Below are positions 16,625-24,204 of a DNA stretch of 64,000 bases, piece after piece (the first letter of the stretch is position 1; each line of letters starts with the position of its first letter). The notes below the pieces were generated by a model. That model had not been told where the DNA came from. It was given only the letters and a program-made list of their open reading frames with translations, and made no database searches. Made by a program: the position numbers and the translations under genes. This DNA is from VGBV01 sp963780395. Lineage in GTDB: Bacteria; Actinomycetota; Thermoleophilia; Solirubrobacterales; 70-9. The stretch lies in NCBI GenBank assembly GCA_963780395.1, contig CAWABY010000010.1, positions 1-64,000 on the forward strand, written 5' to 3'.

Positions 16625-17047
16625 ATGACGGACACCCGACTCCTGATCGCTGCAGGGGAGGTCGCTGCCGACGCGGCAACTCTTCCCCCCGGGGTTCGGA
16701 CTCTGATCGAATCCGCGAAAGCGATCCACGTGATCGCGCCGAGACTGCCCGATCGATTCGAATGGCTTGCCTCGGCGACTGACATATCGACGCAGCAGGC
16801 CGACGAGCGACTAAGCGAGGTTCTTAGCCAGGTCAAGGACGCTGGCGGATCCGAGCCGTCCGGTGAAGTCGGAGCCGATGATCCCCTCTTGGCTTTTGAG
16901 GACGCCGTCCGGTCGTTCGGTCCGAACCACATCCTGATTGGGCTGCGACCCGAAGACCGCTCGGGTTGGCAGGAGCGAGGATTGCTGGATGCCGTACAGG
17001 AGCGATTCGGGCTCCCGCTGACGGTGTTTCAGGTCCCTGGCGACTGA
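16625..17047 (+). CDS. hypothetical protein, possible USP-like fold
   Basis: 140 aa. N-terminal strand TRLLIAAGEV, the segment IHVIAPRLP, and a C-terminal pattern FGPNHILIGLRPEDRSGWQERGLLDAVQERFGLPLTVFQV resemble universal-stress-like alternating strands and helices. The usual ATP-binding GxxGxxxG loop is absent. The ATG follows TAGGCT by seven bases, so it is probably leaderless. I would not assign a function. Confidence 0.65.
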   Translation: MTDTRLLIAAGEVAADAATLPPGVRTLIESAKAIHVIAPRLPDRFEWLASATDISTQQADERLSEVLSQVKDAGGSEPSGEVGADDPLLAFEDAVRSFGPNHILIGLRPEDRSGWQERGLLDAVQERFGLPLTVFQVPGD

Positions 17048-17206
17048 GCACGCAGGCAATCCTCAACCGGCGGATGGCCTAACGGCGATCTGGTTCGAAA
17101 GCCATCCCAGGGACCTTCTTAGGGTTGCTTGCTTGGCCCGACGCGCCAGACTCGCGAGACGGCCTGAGGCGTGAGAGGCTTGCCCCAACGAACCGCTAGG
17201 AGCATC

Positions 17207-18265
17207 TTGGACCAGCAGATCCGCTTCTGTACGACTCCGGACGATGTCCGGCTCGCGTACGCCGCGCACGGCAGGGGACCGGCGCTCGTCAAGGCGGCGA
17301 ATTGGCTGACGCATCTGGAACTTGACTGGGAGAGTCCCGTATGGAGCCACTGGCTCGAGGAGCTTGGCAGGGGGCACACGATCGTGCGCTACGACGAGCG
17401 CGGCTGCGGGCTCTCGGATCGCGATGTCGACGATCTCTCAGTAGATGCCTGGGTCGGTGACCTCGAGGGGGTGGTCGACGCCGCTGGCCTCGAGCGATTC
17501 GCGCTGCTCGGGGTCTCACAAGGTGGGGCGGTCGCGATCGCATACGCCGTCCGCCACCCGGAGCGCGTCACCCACCTAGTTCTCTACGGCGCCTACGCGC
17601 GCGGCCGCCTGCGACGCGGGGACTCCGCCCGAGAGCGAGAGGAAGCAGAGGCTCTGCTCTCACTGATCCGCGTTGGCTGGGGCCGGGGGAACGCGGCCTT
17701 CCGCCGCGTCTTCGGCGAGCTGTTCGTCCCGGGAGGCACTCCTGAGCAGTTCGAGTGGTTCGACGAGCTCGCCAGGGCGTCGCTGTCGCCTGAGATGGCC
17801 GAGCGAGTCGAGCGGGCCTGGTACGAGATCGAGGTCACACCTCTGCTCTCCCAGCTGAGCGTGCCGACGCTGGTCGCTCACGCGCGAGGCGACGCGATGA
17901 TCCCGTTCGAGGAGGGACGCCTGCTCGCCATCTCCATTCCCGGCGCCAGCTTCCTCCCGCTCGACAGCGACAACCACATCCTGCTCGCGGACGAGCCCGC
18001 CTGGCCCGTGTTCCTCGACGCGACTCGGGAGTTTCTCGGCACAGAGGCAACGACGCCCGCTGAGCTCTCCGAACTCAGCCGCCGCGAGATGGACGTGCTG
18101 GCGCTGGTCGCCGCGGGGCTCAGCAACGAGGAGATCGCCGAGCGCCTGGTTCTCAGCGTCCGCACGGTCGAGCGCCACCTGACCAACACCTACGCCAAGC
18201 TGCGGCTCTCGGGCAAGGCCGCACGCGCTGCGGCCGCCGCGCGCTTCTCCGAGTCGAGGCGCTAG
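17207..18265 (+). CDS. alpha/beta hydrolase fused to LuxR-type DNA-binding domain
   Basis: 352-aa two-domain protein. Residues 1-270 are an alpha/beta hydrolase: nucleophile Ser in GVSQGGA, Asp in HARGDAMIPF, His in SDNHILL. Residues about 285-350 are a LuxR/GerE helix-turn-helix: LSRREMDVLALVAAGLSNEEIAERLVLSVRTVERHLTN is its first part. The arrangement suggests a ligand- or substrate-sensing transcription factor. TTG 17207 is chosen because TAGGAG precedes it by a few bases; GTG 17171 would add 12 residues. A hairpin follows the stop. Confidence 0.85.
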   Translation: MDQQIRFCTTPDDVRLAYAAHGRGPALVKAANWLTHLELDWESPVWSHWLEELGRGHTIVRYDERGCGLSDRDVDDLSVDAWVGDLEGVVDAAGLERFALLGVSQGGAVAIAYAVRHPERVTHLVLYGAYARGRLRRGDSAREREEAEALLSLIRVGWGRGNAAFRRVFGELFVPGGTPEQFEWFDELARASLSPEMAERVERAWYEIEVTPLLSQLSVPTLVAHARGDAMIPFEEGRLLAISIPGASFLPLDSDNHILLADEPAWPVFLDATREFLGTEATTPAELSELSRREMDVLALVAAGLSNEEIAERLVLSVRTVERHLTNTYAKLRLSGKAARAAAAARFSESRR

Positions 18266-18286
18266 GCACAGGGGCGCTGCGTGGAT

Positions 18287-18305
18287 CCCGCCATTTGCGG
18301 GCGGG
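18287..18305 (+). terminator. GC-rich hairpin after the hydrolase-LuxR gene
   Basis: CCCGCC (18287-18292) pairs with GGCGGG (18300-18305) across a 7-base loop, 21 bases after the stop codon at 18265. No run of T follows, so it may act as a weak or Rho-assisted terminator. Confidence 0.4.
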
Positions 18306-18392
18306 GAAGTTGCGTGGTACCCCCGATGCGGTCATTGTCGCCTCGACCTAGGCTCGGCCGGTCGGTTCAAACGCTGAGAAAGGCCCAAGCTG

Positions 18393-18728
18393 ATGCCAAA
18401 TCATTCGGGAGAGACGATCGAGATCAGGCTGTCGCAGGGTGGCGATGAGCGGGCGCTTACGCGCCTCGCTCAGCGCGATTCCGCCACTGTCCCCGTCGGT
18501 CCGCTTCTACTCGCGTTCAAGAACGGTGAGCTGCGAGCGGCCCTCTGTCCGGGTAGCGGGATTGCGATCGCCGACCCGTTCGTCCCGACTGAGCGCCTGG
18601 TCGCGCTGCTGCGAGTGCACGCGACGGCTTCTCGGCGTCGGAGGTCGTGGCTCGACGGGAAAAGCGCGTTCCGCAGCCTGCGCTCGCGCGGCCGAAGGCA
18701 CCTCGGCATCGCGAGCCCTGCTCCCTGA
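18393..18728 (+). CDS. small conserved-looking hypothetical protein
   Basis: 111 aa with the pattern IEIRLSQGGDERALTRLAQRDS, then GPLLLAFKNGELRAALC, then IADPFVPTERLVALLRVHA and a basic tail. The layout (short ALxRLAxxDS helix, strand with xxGELRAAL, then IADPF and an RLVxLLR helix) looks like a small GNAT-like N-terminal half, but the acetyl-CoA motif is missing. ATG 18393 has GAAAGG upstream. Function unknown. Confidence 0.65.
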   Translation: MPNHSGETIEIRLSQGGDERALTRLAQRDSATVPVGPLLLAFKNGELRAALCPGSGIAIADPFVPTERLVALLRVHATASRRRRSWLDGKSAFRSLRSRGRRHLGIASPAP

Positions 18729-18735
18729 TCTTGCC

Positions 18736-19350
18736 TCAGCCTGCGGTACCCACGCCACCAGGGGCGCGGGCCCGCCACTCCCGCCCGATCTGCCGCAGCA
18801 TCGGCGGGTACACGACCAGGTGCCGGAACGGCCTGATCGCGGCCATGTAGACATTCCCGAGGAAGCCGTTCGGCTTGACCAGAACGGCCATCTGGCCGCG
18901 ATAGCCGCCGGTCCCATCGGGGACCCAGCCCATATGCATCACCCCGTGGACGGTCCGGTTGGCGATCTCGGCCGCCCACTCGTCGTCGAGCATGTAGAGC
19001 GAGGTGAAGGGGAGGACATCGAACTCCGGGCCGGGGGACTCCCGGAGATCAGTCGGCAGCCGGTCCACGAGCGAGGGCACCCGGGAGCCGAGCCCTGCAT
19101 TCTCGTCGTCCCAGCCGAACAGCTTCCCGAGCTTCCACCGAATCGCCCAAAGAGCGCGCGCGGCGCGGGAGGCACTCTGTTGCGCCGGGTCGCCCGAGGC
19201 GAGCCCCTCCACCAGCAGGGGGAAGTCCGCTCGGCGGCCGCCGGGCGTCGGCAGAGCCCACACGTCCTCGACGCGGAAGTCCCGGGTGAGCTCGTGGATC
19301 CGCCACGGCCGGCAGGTGTGCTCGGTGGTCGAGAGCGTCGGCGTCGGCAT
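18736..19350 (-). CDS. DUF2867-family protein
   Basis: About 204 aa. The family pattern is visible: DVWALPTPGGRRADFPLLV, WAIRWKLGKLFGWDDE, and FTSLYMLDDEWAAEIANRTVHGVMHMGWV, then GNVYMAAIRPFRHLVVYPPMLRQI. The function of the domain is unknown. ATG 19350 is preferred over ATG 19359 because a TATGGA hexamer (19360-19355, minus strand) overlaps the earlier codon. It is divergently transcribed from a TetR regulator with a palindromic operator between them, so it is likely that regulator's target. Confidence 0.82.
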   Translation of the reverse strand: MPTPTLSTTEHTCRPWRIHELTRDFRVEDVWALPTPGGRRADFPLLVEGLASGDPAQQSASRAARALWAIRWKLGKLFGWDDENAGLGSRVPSLVDRLPTDLRESPGPEFDVLPFTSLYMLDDEWAAEIANRTVHGVMHMGWVPDGTGGYRGQMAVLVKPNGFLGNVYMAAIRPFRHLVVYPPMLRQIGREWRARAPGGVGTAG

Positions 19351-19357
19351 CGTTTCC

Positions 19358-19371
19358 ATACGCTAGCGTAT
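19358..19371. promoter_or_regulatory. perfect 14-bp palindrome, probable TetR operator
   Basis: ATACGCTAGCGTAT is a perfect inverted repeat lying in the short gap between two divergent genes. It overlaps a -10-like TATAGA for the TetR gene (19369-19374) and a TATGGA for the DUF2867 gene (19360-19355). Binding there would block both promoters. Confidence 0.7.
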
Positions 19372-19382
19372 AGACCGCCTCG

Positions 19383-19934
19383 ATGCCAATCACCCGCACA
19401 CCGCGCAGCGGCTGGATCGACGAGGGCCTGAGGGCCCTGGCGGCCGGTGGCCCCGACGCCGTCCGGATCGAGCCGATCGCGAAGGCGCTCGGCGTCACCA
19501 AGGGCGGCTTCTACTGGCACTTCGAAAACCGGCGGGCCCTGCTCGAGGAGATGCTGGACGCGTGGGAGCGGGTCAGCGTCGACGAGGTGATCGAGCGCGT
19601 CGAGAGCGAGGGCGGCGACGCCAGGACCAGGCTGCGCCGGCTCTCCGCGCTCGCCTCCTCCGGGACCGAGCTGCTGGAGATCGACCTCGCCGTTCGCGAT
19701 TGGTCGCGGCGCGAGCGCGCGGTCGCCGATCGGCTCCGGCGCGTCGACAACCGGCGAATGGAATACATGCGCACGCTTTACGGGGCGCTCTACCCCGACG
19801 AGGAGGACGTCGAGGCGCGCTGCATGCTCGCCCTCTCGCTCTGGATCGGCAACCACTTCGTGGCTGCCGATCACGGCCCGCGCAGCCGCTCGGACGTGAT
19901 GAAGCTGGCGATGAGGCGGCTCGAGACCTACTAG
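19383..19934 (+). CDS. TetR/AcrR-family transcriptional regulator
   Basis: 183 aa. The N-terminal helix-turn-helix is visible as IDEGLRALAAGGPDAVRIEPIAKALGVTKGGFYWHFENRRALLEEML. The C-terminal ligand domain is helical and variable, with WSRRERAVADRLRRVDNRRMEYMR. The ATG lies eight bases after TATAGA, so the mRNA is probably leaderless. It most likely represses itself and the divergent DUF2867 gene through the palindrome between them. Confidence 0.9.
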   Translation: MPITRTPRSGWIDEGLRALAAGGPDAVRIEPIAKALGVTKGGFYWHFENRRALLEEMLDAWERVSVDEVIERVESEGGDARTRLRRLSALASSGTELLEIDLAVRDWSRRERAVADRLRRVDNRRMEYMRTLYGALYPDEEDVEARCMLALSLWIGNHFVAADHGPRSRSDVMKLAMRRLETY

Positions 19935-20021
19935 GCACGGCCGCCTGGTCTCGCAACCGGGATACTGCGCGAATGTCGAAGGGACGATTGCCGGCGCGGC
20001 CGGGTGTTGGCGAGTAGCCGC

Positions 20022-20417
20022 ATGTCGAGGGAGAACGTGGAGAGGATCAAGGAGGGATTCGCGGCACACAACCGCGGTGACGTCGATGCCTTGGTCGAGC
20101 TCTACGACCCCGACGCGGTCTTCGAGACACTCCTGCTGGGGACTCACCACGGCAACGAAGCCATACGGCTGATCTACGAGGAGAACCAGAAGACCCTGGC
20201 GGGCTACGACGTCGTCCCGGAGGAGCTGATCGATGTCGAGGACAAGGTGGTGGCTGTCGTGAAGACGGTGGGATCTGGCCCCACCAGCGAGATCGCTGTC
20301 GATGACCCATTCGCCTTCGTGTTCACGTTCAAAGGCGATCGGATCGTGCGGGAGCAGGCCTTCCGAAACAAGGAGGAGGCGCTCGAGGCCGCCGGCTTGA
20401 GCGACCCCCCGGGATGA
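20022..20417 (+). CDS. SnoaL-like / NTF2-fold protein
   Basis: 131 aa, third NTF2-like paralogue here. MSRENVERIKEGFAAHNRGDVDALVELYDPDAVFE is the canonical opening; the end reads IVREQAFRNKEEALEAAGLSDPPG. ATG 20022 is chosen; a TTG at 20004 would overlap a short upstream frame (19973-20017). Function unknown. Confidence 0.8.
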   Translation: MSRENVERIKEGFAAHNRGDVDALVELYDPDAVFETLLLGTHHGNEAIRLIYEENQKTLAGYDVVPEELIDVEDKVVAVVKTVGSGPTSEIAVDDPFAFVFTFKGDRIVREQAFRNKEEALEAAGLSDPPG

Positions 20418-20441
20418 CTTGGGAAAACCGGCCCTCGGATC

Positions 20442-20453
20442 CCCCGATCGGGG
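20442..20453. promoter_or_regulatory. CCCC-GATC-GGGG palindrome upstream of the histidine kinase
   Basis: Perfect 12-bp palindrome about 100 bases before the kinase start. The same C-block/N4/G-block design recurs three times after the response regulator (22204-22266). It is a candidate binding site for that LuxR-type regulator. The rest of the gap 20418-20552 shows no gene. Confidence 0.45.
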
Positions 20454-20552
20454 TGTCGCCAGTAACCGCGGCGGCCGAGCCGGGTAGCCGCACCTATCAC
20501 CCCTAAGTCTGCGACAAGCGAGCGCGGCGGTGCCGTTGACGTTCTCGTCGGG

Positions 20553-21602
20553 TTGCTCGCCGAGATCGAGGAGACTGGGGAGTCCCGGGAGTTCTTCGAT
20601 CGGGTGTGCGAGGCGCTTTGCCGCCTCACCAGCCTCGAGCGCTCGGTACTGCTCCTCTATGACCCCACCCGCCACCTCGCTCGGGCGGTCGGCTGTCACG
20701 GGATCGAGCGTTCGCTGATCGAGCAGGTCGAGGCGACCCTGGACGAGGCGCCGATGGTCCAGCGGGCCTTGGCGGAGGACCGTGTGATCGCCGTCTCTGA
20801 GGACCTCGAACAGCATGTCCCCCCTCGCTACGCGCGCTTCGCCGGAATCAACACCGTCGTCTGCGCGCCGGTTGCCGCCGCGGGCCACTGGTTCGGGGTC
20901 ATCTTCGGGGACCGGGGTGGGGGCGCGACCTTTGAGCTCGACGAGGCCGAGGAGCGGATGATGCTGACCCTGGGGCGCCTGGCCGCGGTGGCAGCGACGG
21001 TCGAGCGCTCGACGCGTCAACAGGAGCGCGCGCGTCGCCTGGACGAGCGCATCGCGCTGACCCGCGAGGTGCACGAGCAGATCATCCAGCGGCTTTTCGG
21101 CCTCTCGCTCGCGCTGGGGGCCGAACGGCCGTTGACGCGCGAGGATCGAGCACGCTGCGCGAGCGAGCTGCAGGGGGTCCTGGAACAGCTTCGGATCACC
21201 ATGGGCCGCCCCCTGGCGCCCCAGGAGTCCGAGACCAAGACCACGGTGGCCGAGCTGCTGGAGCAACGCGGCCGCCGCACGGCCCTGAAGGTCGAGTGGT
21301 CGCCCGACACCCAGGTGCCCTCGCACCTCGAGCCGCTCGCACAGTCCGTGGTGATCGAGGCCCTGCGCAACGCCGACCGCCACTCCGACGCGCAGGCGAC
21401 CACGGTGCGGATCGGCGGGTCTCCCGAGGCGTTCGAGCTCGAGGTGCTGAACGACGGCGTCAGGCCCGCCCCGGGCGGAGCGGGATTGGGGCTCAGGATC
21501 CTCACTCTCGAAGCCCTTCAGCACAACGGCCTGCTGGAGTTCGGCCCCGTCGGGGAGAGCGGCTGGCGCGTGAAACTGCTGGTCCCGATCGATGACGACT
21601 GA
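20553..21602 (+). CDS. GAF-domain sensor histidine kinase (HisKA_3 type)
   Basis: 349 aa, cytoplasmic, no membrane helix. Residues about 10-150 form a GAF domain (LERSVLLLYDP ... VCAPVAAAGHWFGVIFGD). The dimerisation/phosphoacceptor segment is LTREVHEQIIQRLFGLSLALG, with the His as the likely phosphosite. The ATPase part has EALRNADRHSDA (N box) and GGAGLGLRIL (G box). The TTG start is the only canonical codon after a TAA at 20463. The last 11 bases overlap the response regulator gene, so the two are coupled. Confidence 0.85.
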   Translation: MLAEIEETGESREFFDRVCEALCRLTSLERSVLLLYDPTRHLARAVGCHGIERSLIEQVEATLDEAPMVQRALAEDRVIAVSEDLEQHVPPRYARFAGINTVVCAPVAAAGHWFGVIFGDRGGGATFELDEAEERMMLTLGRLAAVAATVERSTRQQERARRLDERIALTREVHEQIIQRLFGLSLALGAERPLTREDRARCASELQGVLEQLRITMGRPLAPQESETKTTVAELLEQRGRRTALKVEWSPDTQVPSHLEPLAQSVVIEALRNADRHSDAQATTVRIGGSPEAFELEVLNDGVRPAPGGAGLGLRILTLEALQHNGLLEFGPVGESGWRVKLLVPIDDD

Positions 21603-22201
21603 GCGGGACTCGATCGGGGTCCTGGTCGTCGACGACCACGACGTCGTCCACTGGGGCTTCAGGCTGCTGCTCGGCCGCCAGCCCTGGGTCGCGCGCTGCG
21701 AGGTCGCGGGGGGCCGGGAGGATGCGGTGGCGCTCGCCCGCGCGGATGCGCCCACACGTCGCCTTGGTCGACCTGCTGTTGGGCGGCGAGTCCGGCGCGG
21801 AGGTCTGCGAGGAGATCCGCGAGGCCTCGCCGCAGACGAAGGTGCTGCTGATCTCGGGCGCGGGCCGGATCTCGCCCACGGTGGCCCGCGCGGCCGGCGC
21901 CTCCGGGTTCATCTCCAAGGACTGGAGCGCCGCGGACGTGGTCAAGGCCGTGCGCATGGTCTCGCTCGGGACCGAGGTGTTCGCGACCGCCCCCGAGGCC
22001 GGGTCGGGCGCGCTCAGCGACCGCGAGCACGAGGTGTTGGAGCTGATCGCCGGCGGGGCCACCAATCGCGAGACGGCGGCGAGCCTGCACCTGAGCCCTC
22101 ACACCGTCAAGGACCACACGCGCGCGATCTACCGCAAGCTCGGCGTCCGCAACCGCGCCGAGGCCGTGCGCAGGGCCCGGGACCTGCAGCTGCTCGCCTG
22201 A
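21592..22201 (+). pseudogene. LuxR/NarL-type response regulator with a single-base frameshift
   Basis: Receiver domain starts in frame at ATG 21592: IGVLVVDDHDVVHWGFRLLLGRQPW, with the acidic pair DD. After GARAD-like ALARADAP the frame is lost near the CCC at 21751-21753. The rest continues one base later: HVALVDLLLGGESGAEV (phosphoacceptor Asp in LVDLL), the KDWSAADVVKAV segment, then the helix-turn-helix LSDREHEVLELIAGGATNRETAASLHLSPHTVKDHTR. Removing one C restores a full-length protein of about 202 aa. This may be a real mutation, a sequencing error, or +1 frameshifting on CCC. Confidence 0.8.
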
Positions 22202-22203
22202 GT

Positions 22204-22266
22204 CCCCCAAGTGGGGGCTCGAGGCCCCCCAATCGGGGGGTTAAGGGCCGTTGCCCCCTAACCGGG
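22204..22266. promoter_or_regulatory. cluster of C-block/N4/G-block palindromes before fabD
   Basis: CCCCC-AAGT-GGGGG lies at 22204-22217 and CCCCCC-AATC-GGGGGG at 22225-22240, with centres 22 bases apart (two helical turns). A partial third copy, CCCCC-TAAC-CGGG, is at 22254-22266. They occupy the 91-base gap between the response regulator and fabD. They could be operator sites for the adjacent regulator controlling the fatty-acid operon, or hairpins acting as a terminator; no T run follows. Confidence 0.5.
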
Positions 22267-22292
22267 CGGCGGGTTCGGGGCAGTATCGGTAC

Positions 22293-23207
22293 ATGCACGC
22301 CCAAGGCGCGATCTCGCCCACCACTGCGTCCCCCGCCGGCCCTCCCCTTGCGGGACGGGCTGCCACCGGCGTCGCTGTGCTCTTTCCCGGCCAGGGGAGC
22401 CAGACGCCCGCGATGCGCGAACTCGTGGCCCAGACGCGGCCCGACCTGCTGGAGATGGCCACCGAGGCGTGCGGCGACGACCCATTTGAGCGGCTCGAGG
22501 AGGGCACGGCATACGCGCAACCGGCGATGTACGCGGCGGCGATCGCGGCCTGGGAGCGCGCCGAGCGCCCCGGAGCGATCGCGATGGCGGGCCATTCCCT
22601 GGGAGAGCTCCCGGCGCTGGCGGCCGCCGGCGCCGTGGATGTGATGGACGGCCTGCGGCTGGCGGTCGAACGCGGGCGGATCATGCAGCGCGCCGCCGAG
22701 AGCGCGGCCCCGGGCGGAATGCTGGCGGTGCTCGGCGATGAGGCCGAGGGTGCTGCGATGGCCCGCGAGTTCGGGCTCACGATCGCCAACCACAACGCCC
22801 CCGGTCAGCTCGTCCTCTCCGGTCCCACCGCGCAGCTCAAAGCCGCTGCGACGACGGCCCGCGAACGCGGGCTGAAGAAGATGAAGCTGCCGATCGCGGG
22901 CGCCTTCCATTCCCCGGCGCTGCGCGACGCGGTGCCGGAATTCCGCGAGGTGCTCGACCGCACCGAGTTCACGGACCCCGCCGTTCCAGTCTTCTCCTGC
23001 ACCACGGCCGAGCCGTTCGAGGACGTGCGAGTCACCCTCGCCGAGGCGCTGGTCAATCCGGTGCGCTGGACCGAGACGCTCGAGGCGCTCGAGGCCGCCG
23101 GTGCCGGGCGCTTCCTCGAGCCCGGCCCGGGCAAGGTGCTGACGGGCCTGGTCCGCCGCACCCTGCCCGACGCCGAGGCGGTAGCGCTGGAGGCCACCGA
23201 TGGATGA
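22293..23207 (+). CDS. fabD: malonyl-CoA:ACP transacylase
   Basis: Transfers malonyl from CoA to acyl carrier protein, starting each elongation. FPGQGSQ is near residue 30, the nucleophile is the Ser of AGHSLGELPALAAAG, and the catalytic His is in AGAFHSPAL. The 304-aa product from ATG 22293 matches the family length of about 300-310. A CAGTAT hexamer lies six bases before the ATG. It is the first gene of the fatty-acid operon and overlaps fabH by 8 bases. Confidence 0.95.
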   Translation: MHAQGAISPTTASPAGPPLAGRAATGVAVLFPGQGSQTPAMRELVAQTRPDLLEMATEACGDDPFERLEEGTAYAQPAMYAAAIAAWERAERPGAIAMAGHSLGELPALAAAGAVDVMDGLRLAVERGRIMQRAAESAAPGGMLAVLGDEAEGAAMAREFGLTIANHNAPGQLVLSGPTAQLKAAATTARERGLKKMKLPIAGAFHSPALRDAVPEFREVLDRTEFTDPAVPVFSCTTAEPFEDVRVTLAEALVNPVRWTETLEALEAAGAGRFLEPGPGKVLTGLVRRTLPDAEAVALEATDG

Positions 23208-24204
23208 GCTGATCGGCGCCGCGCTACCCGAGCAGCTCGACCGCCGAGTCGCCGGAGCGGGGATCGCCTCGGTGGCGGCGTCGCTGCCGCCGCGGGTGGT
23301 CGGCAACGACGAGATCGCCGAGCGCGCCGGCGTCAGCGCTGAGTGGATCGTGGAGCGAACCGGCGTCCGTGAGCGCCGCGTCGCGGAGCCGGGCGAGAGG
23401 CTGACCGAGTACGCGGCCGACGCGGGCAGGGCGGCGATCGCGGCGGCCGGGGTGGAGCCGATCGACGTTGACCTCGTGATGGTCGCGACGATGAGCCACG
23501 AGTACCTGACCCCGAACGCGGCCCCCTTGGTGGCGACCGCCTTGGGCTGCGAGCGCGCGGGCGGGATCGACATCGGCGCCGCCTGCACCGGCTTCGTCTC
23601 TGCCCTGGCGCTGGCGGCGGCCCAGATCGAGTCGAACCGCTTCGAGACCGTGCTCGTGGTCGGTGCCGACCTGCTCACCAGGTTCACCGATCCCGGGGAC
23701 CGCGGTACCGCCGCCTTGTTCGGCGATGGGGCCGGCGCCGTCGTCGTGCGCCGCACGACGTTCGGGAGCAGGATCGGCCCCGCTGCGTTCGGCTCCGACG
23801 GCGCCCGCGCCGAGCTGATCGAGACGGGTCGCGAGGAGGCGCTGATCCGGATGAAGGGCCCCGACACCTACCGCCAGGCGGTCGACCGGCTGTCCGAGGC
23901 GAGCGAGCGCGCCGCGGATCTGGCCGGGATCCCGCTGGACGAGATCGACGTCTTCGTCTTCCACCAGGCCAACGGCCGCATCCTGACGGCGGTCAGCGAG
24001 CGCCTGGGCCTGCCCACCGAGCGCGTGGTCAACTCGATCCACGAGACCGGCAACACCTCGGCCGCATCGATCCCGATCGCCCTCGCCCGGGCGGATGCCG
24101 ACGGGATGCTCGAGGACGGCTCCAAGGTCCTGCTGGCGGCGTTCGGGGGCGGCCTCACCTGGGGCGCGACCGTGGTCGAATGGGGGGTCCCCGATGCCGC
24201 CTGA
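23200..24204 (+). CDS. fabH: 3-oxoacyl-ACP synthase III
   Basis: Condenses an acyl-CoA primer with malonyl-ACP. The catalytic triad is visible: Cys129 in IGAACTGFVSAL, His in FHQANGRI, and Asn in ETGNTSAASIP. 334 aa is normal for FabH. The start overlaps fabD, and the stop overlaps the next gene by 11 bases. The N-terminus has about 18 extra residues before the AGAGIASVAASLPPRVV core. Confidence 0.95.
   Translation: MDELIGAALPEQLDRRVAGAGIASVAASLPPRVVGNDEIAERAGVSAEWIVERTGVRERRVAEPGERLTEYAADAGRAAIAAAGVEPIDVDLVMVATMSHEYLTPNAAPLVATALGCERAGGIDIGAACTGFVSALALAAAQIESNRFETVLVVGADLLTRFTDPGDRGTAALFGDGAGAVVVRRTTFGSRIGPAAFGSDGARAELIETGREEALIRMKGPDTYRQAVDRLSEASERAADLAGIPLDEIDVFVFHQANGRILTAVSERLGLPTERVVNSIHETGNTSAASIPIALARADADGMLEDGSKVLLAAFGGGLTWGATVVEWGVPDAA

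Noticed and set aside
18939..21755. 938-codon minus-strand open frame
   Set aside because: It lies antisense to TetR, SnoaL, kinase and regulator genes that have clear motifs. Long empty frames are common at this GC content.
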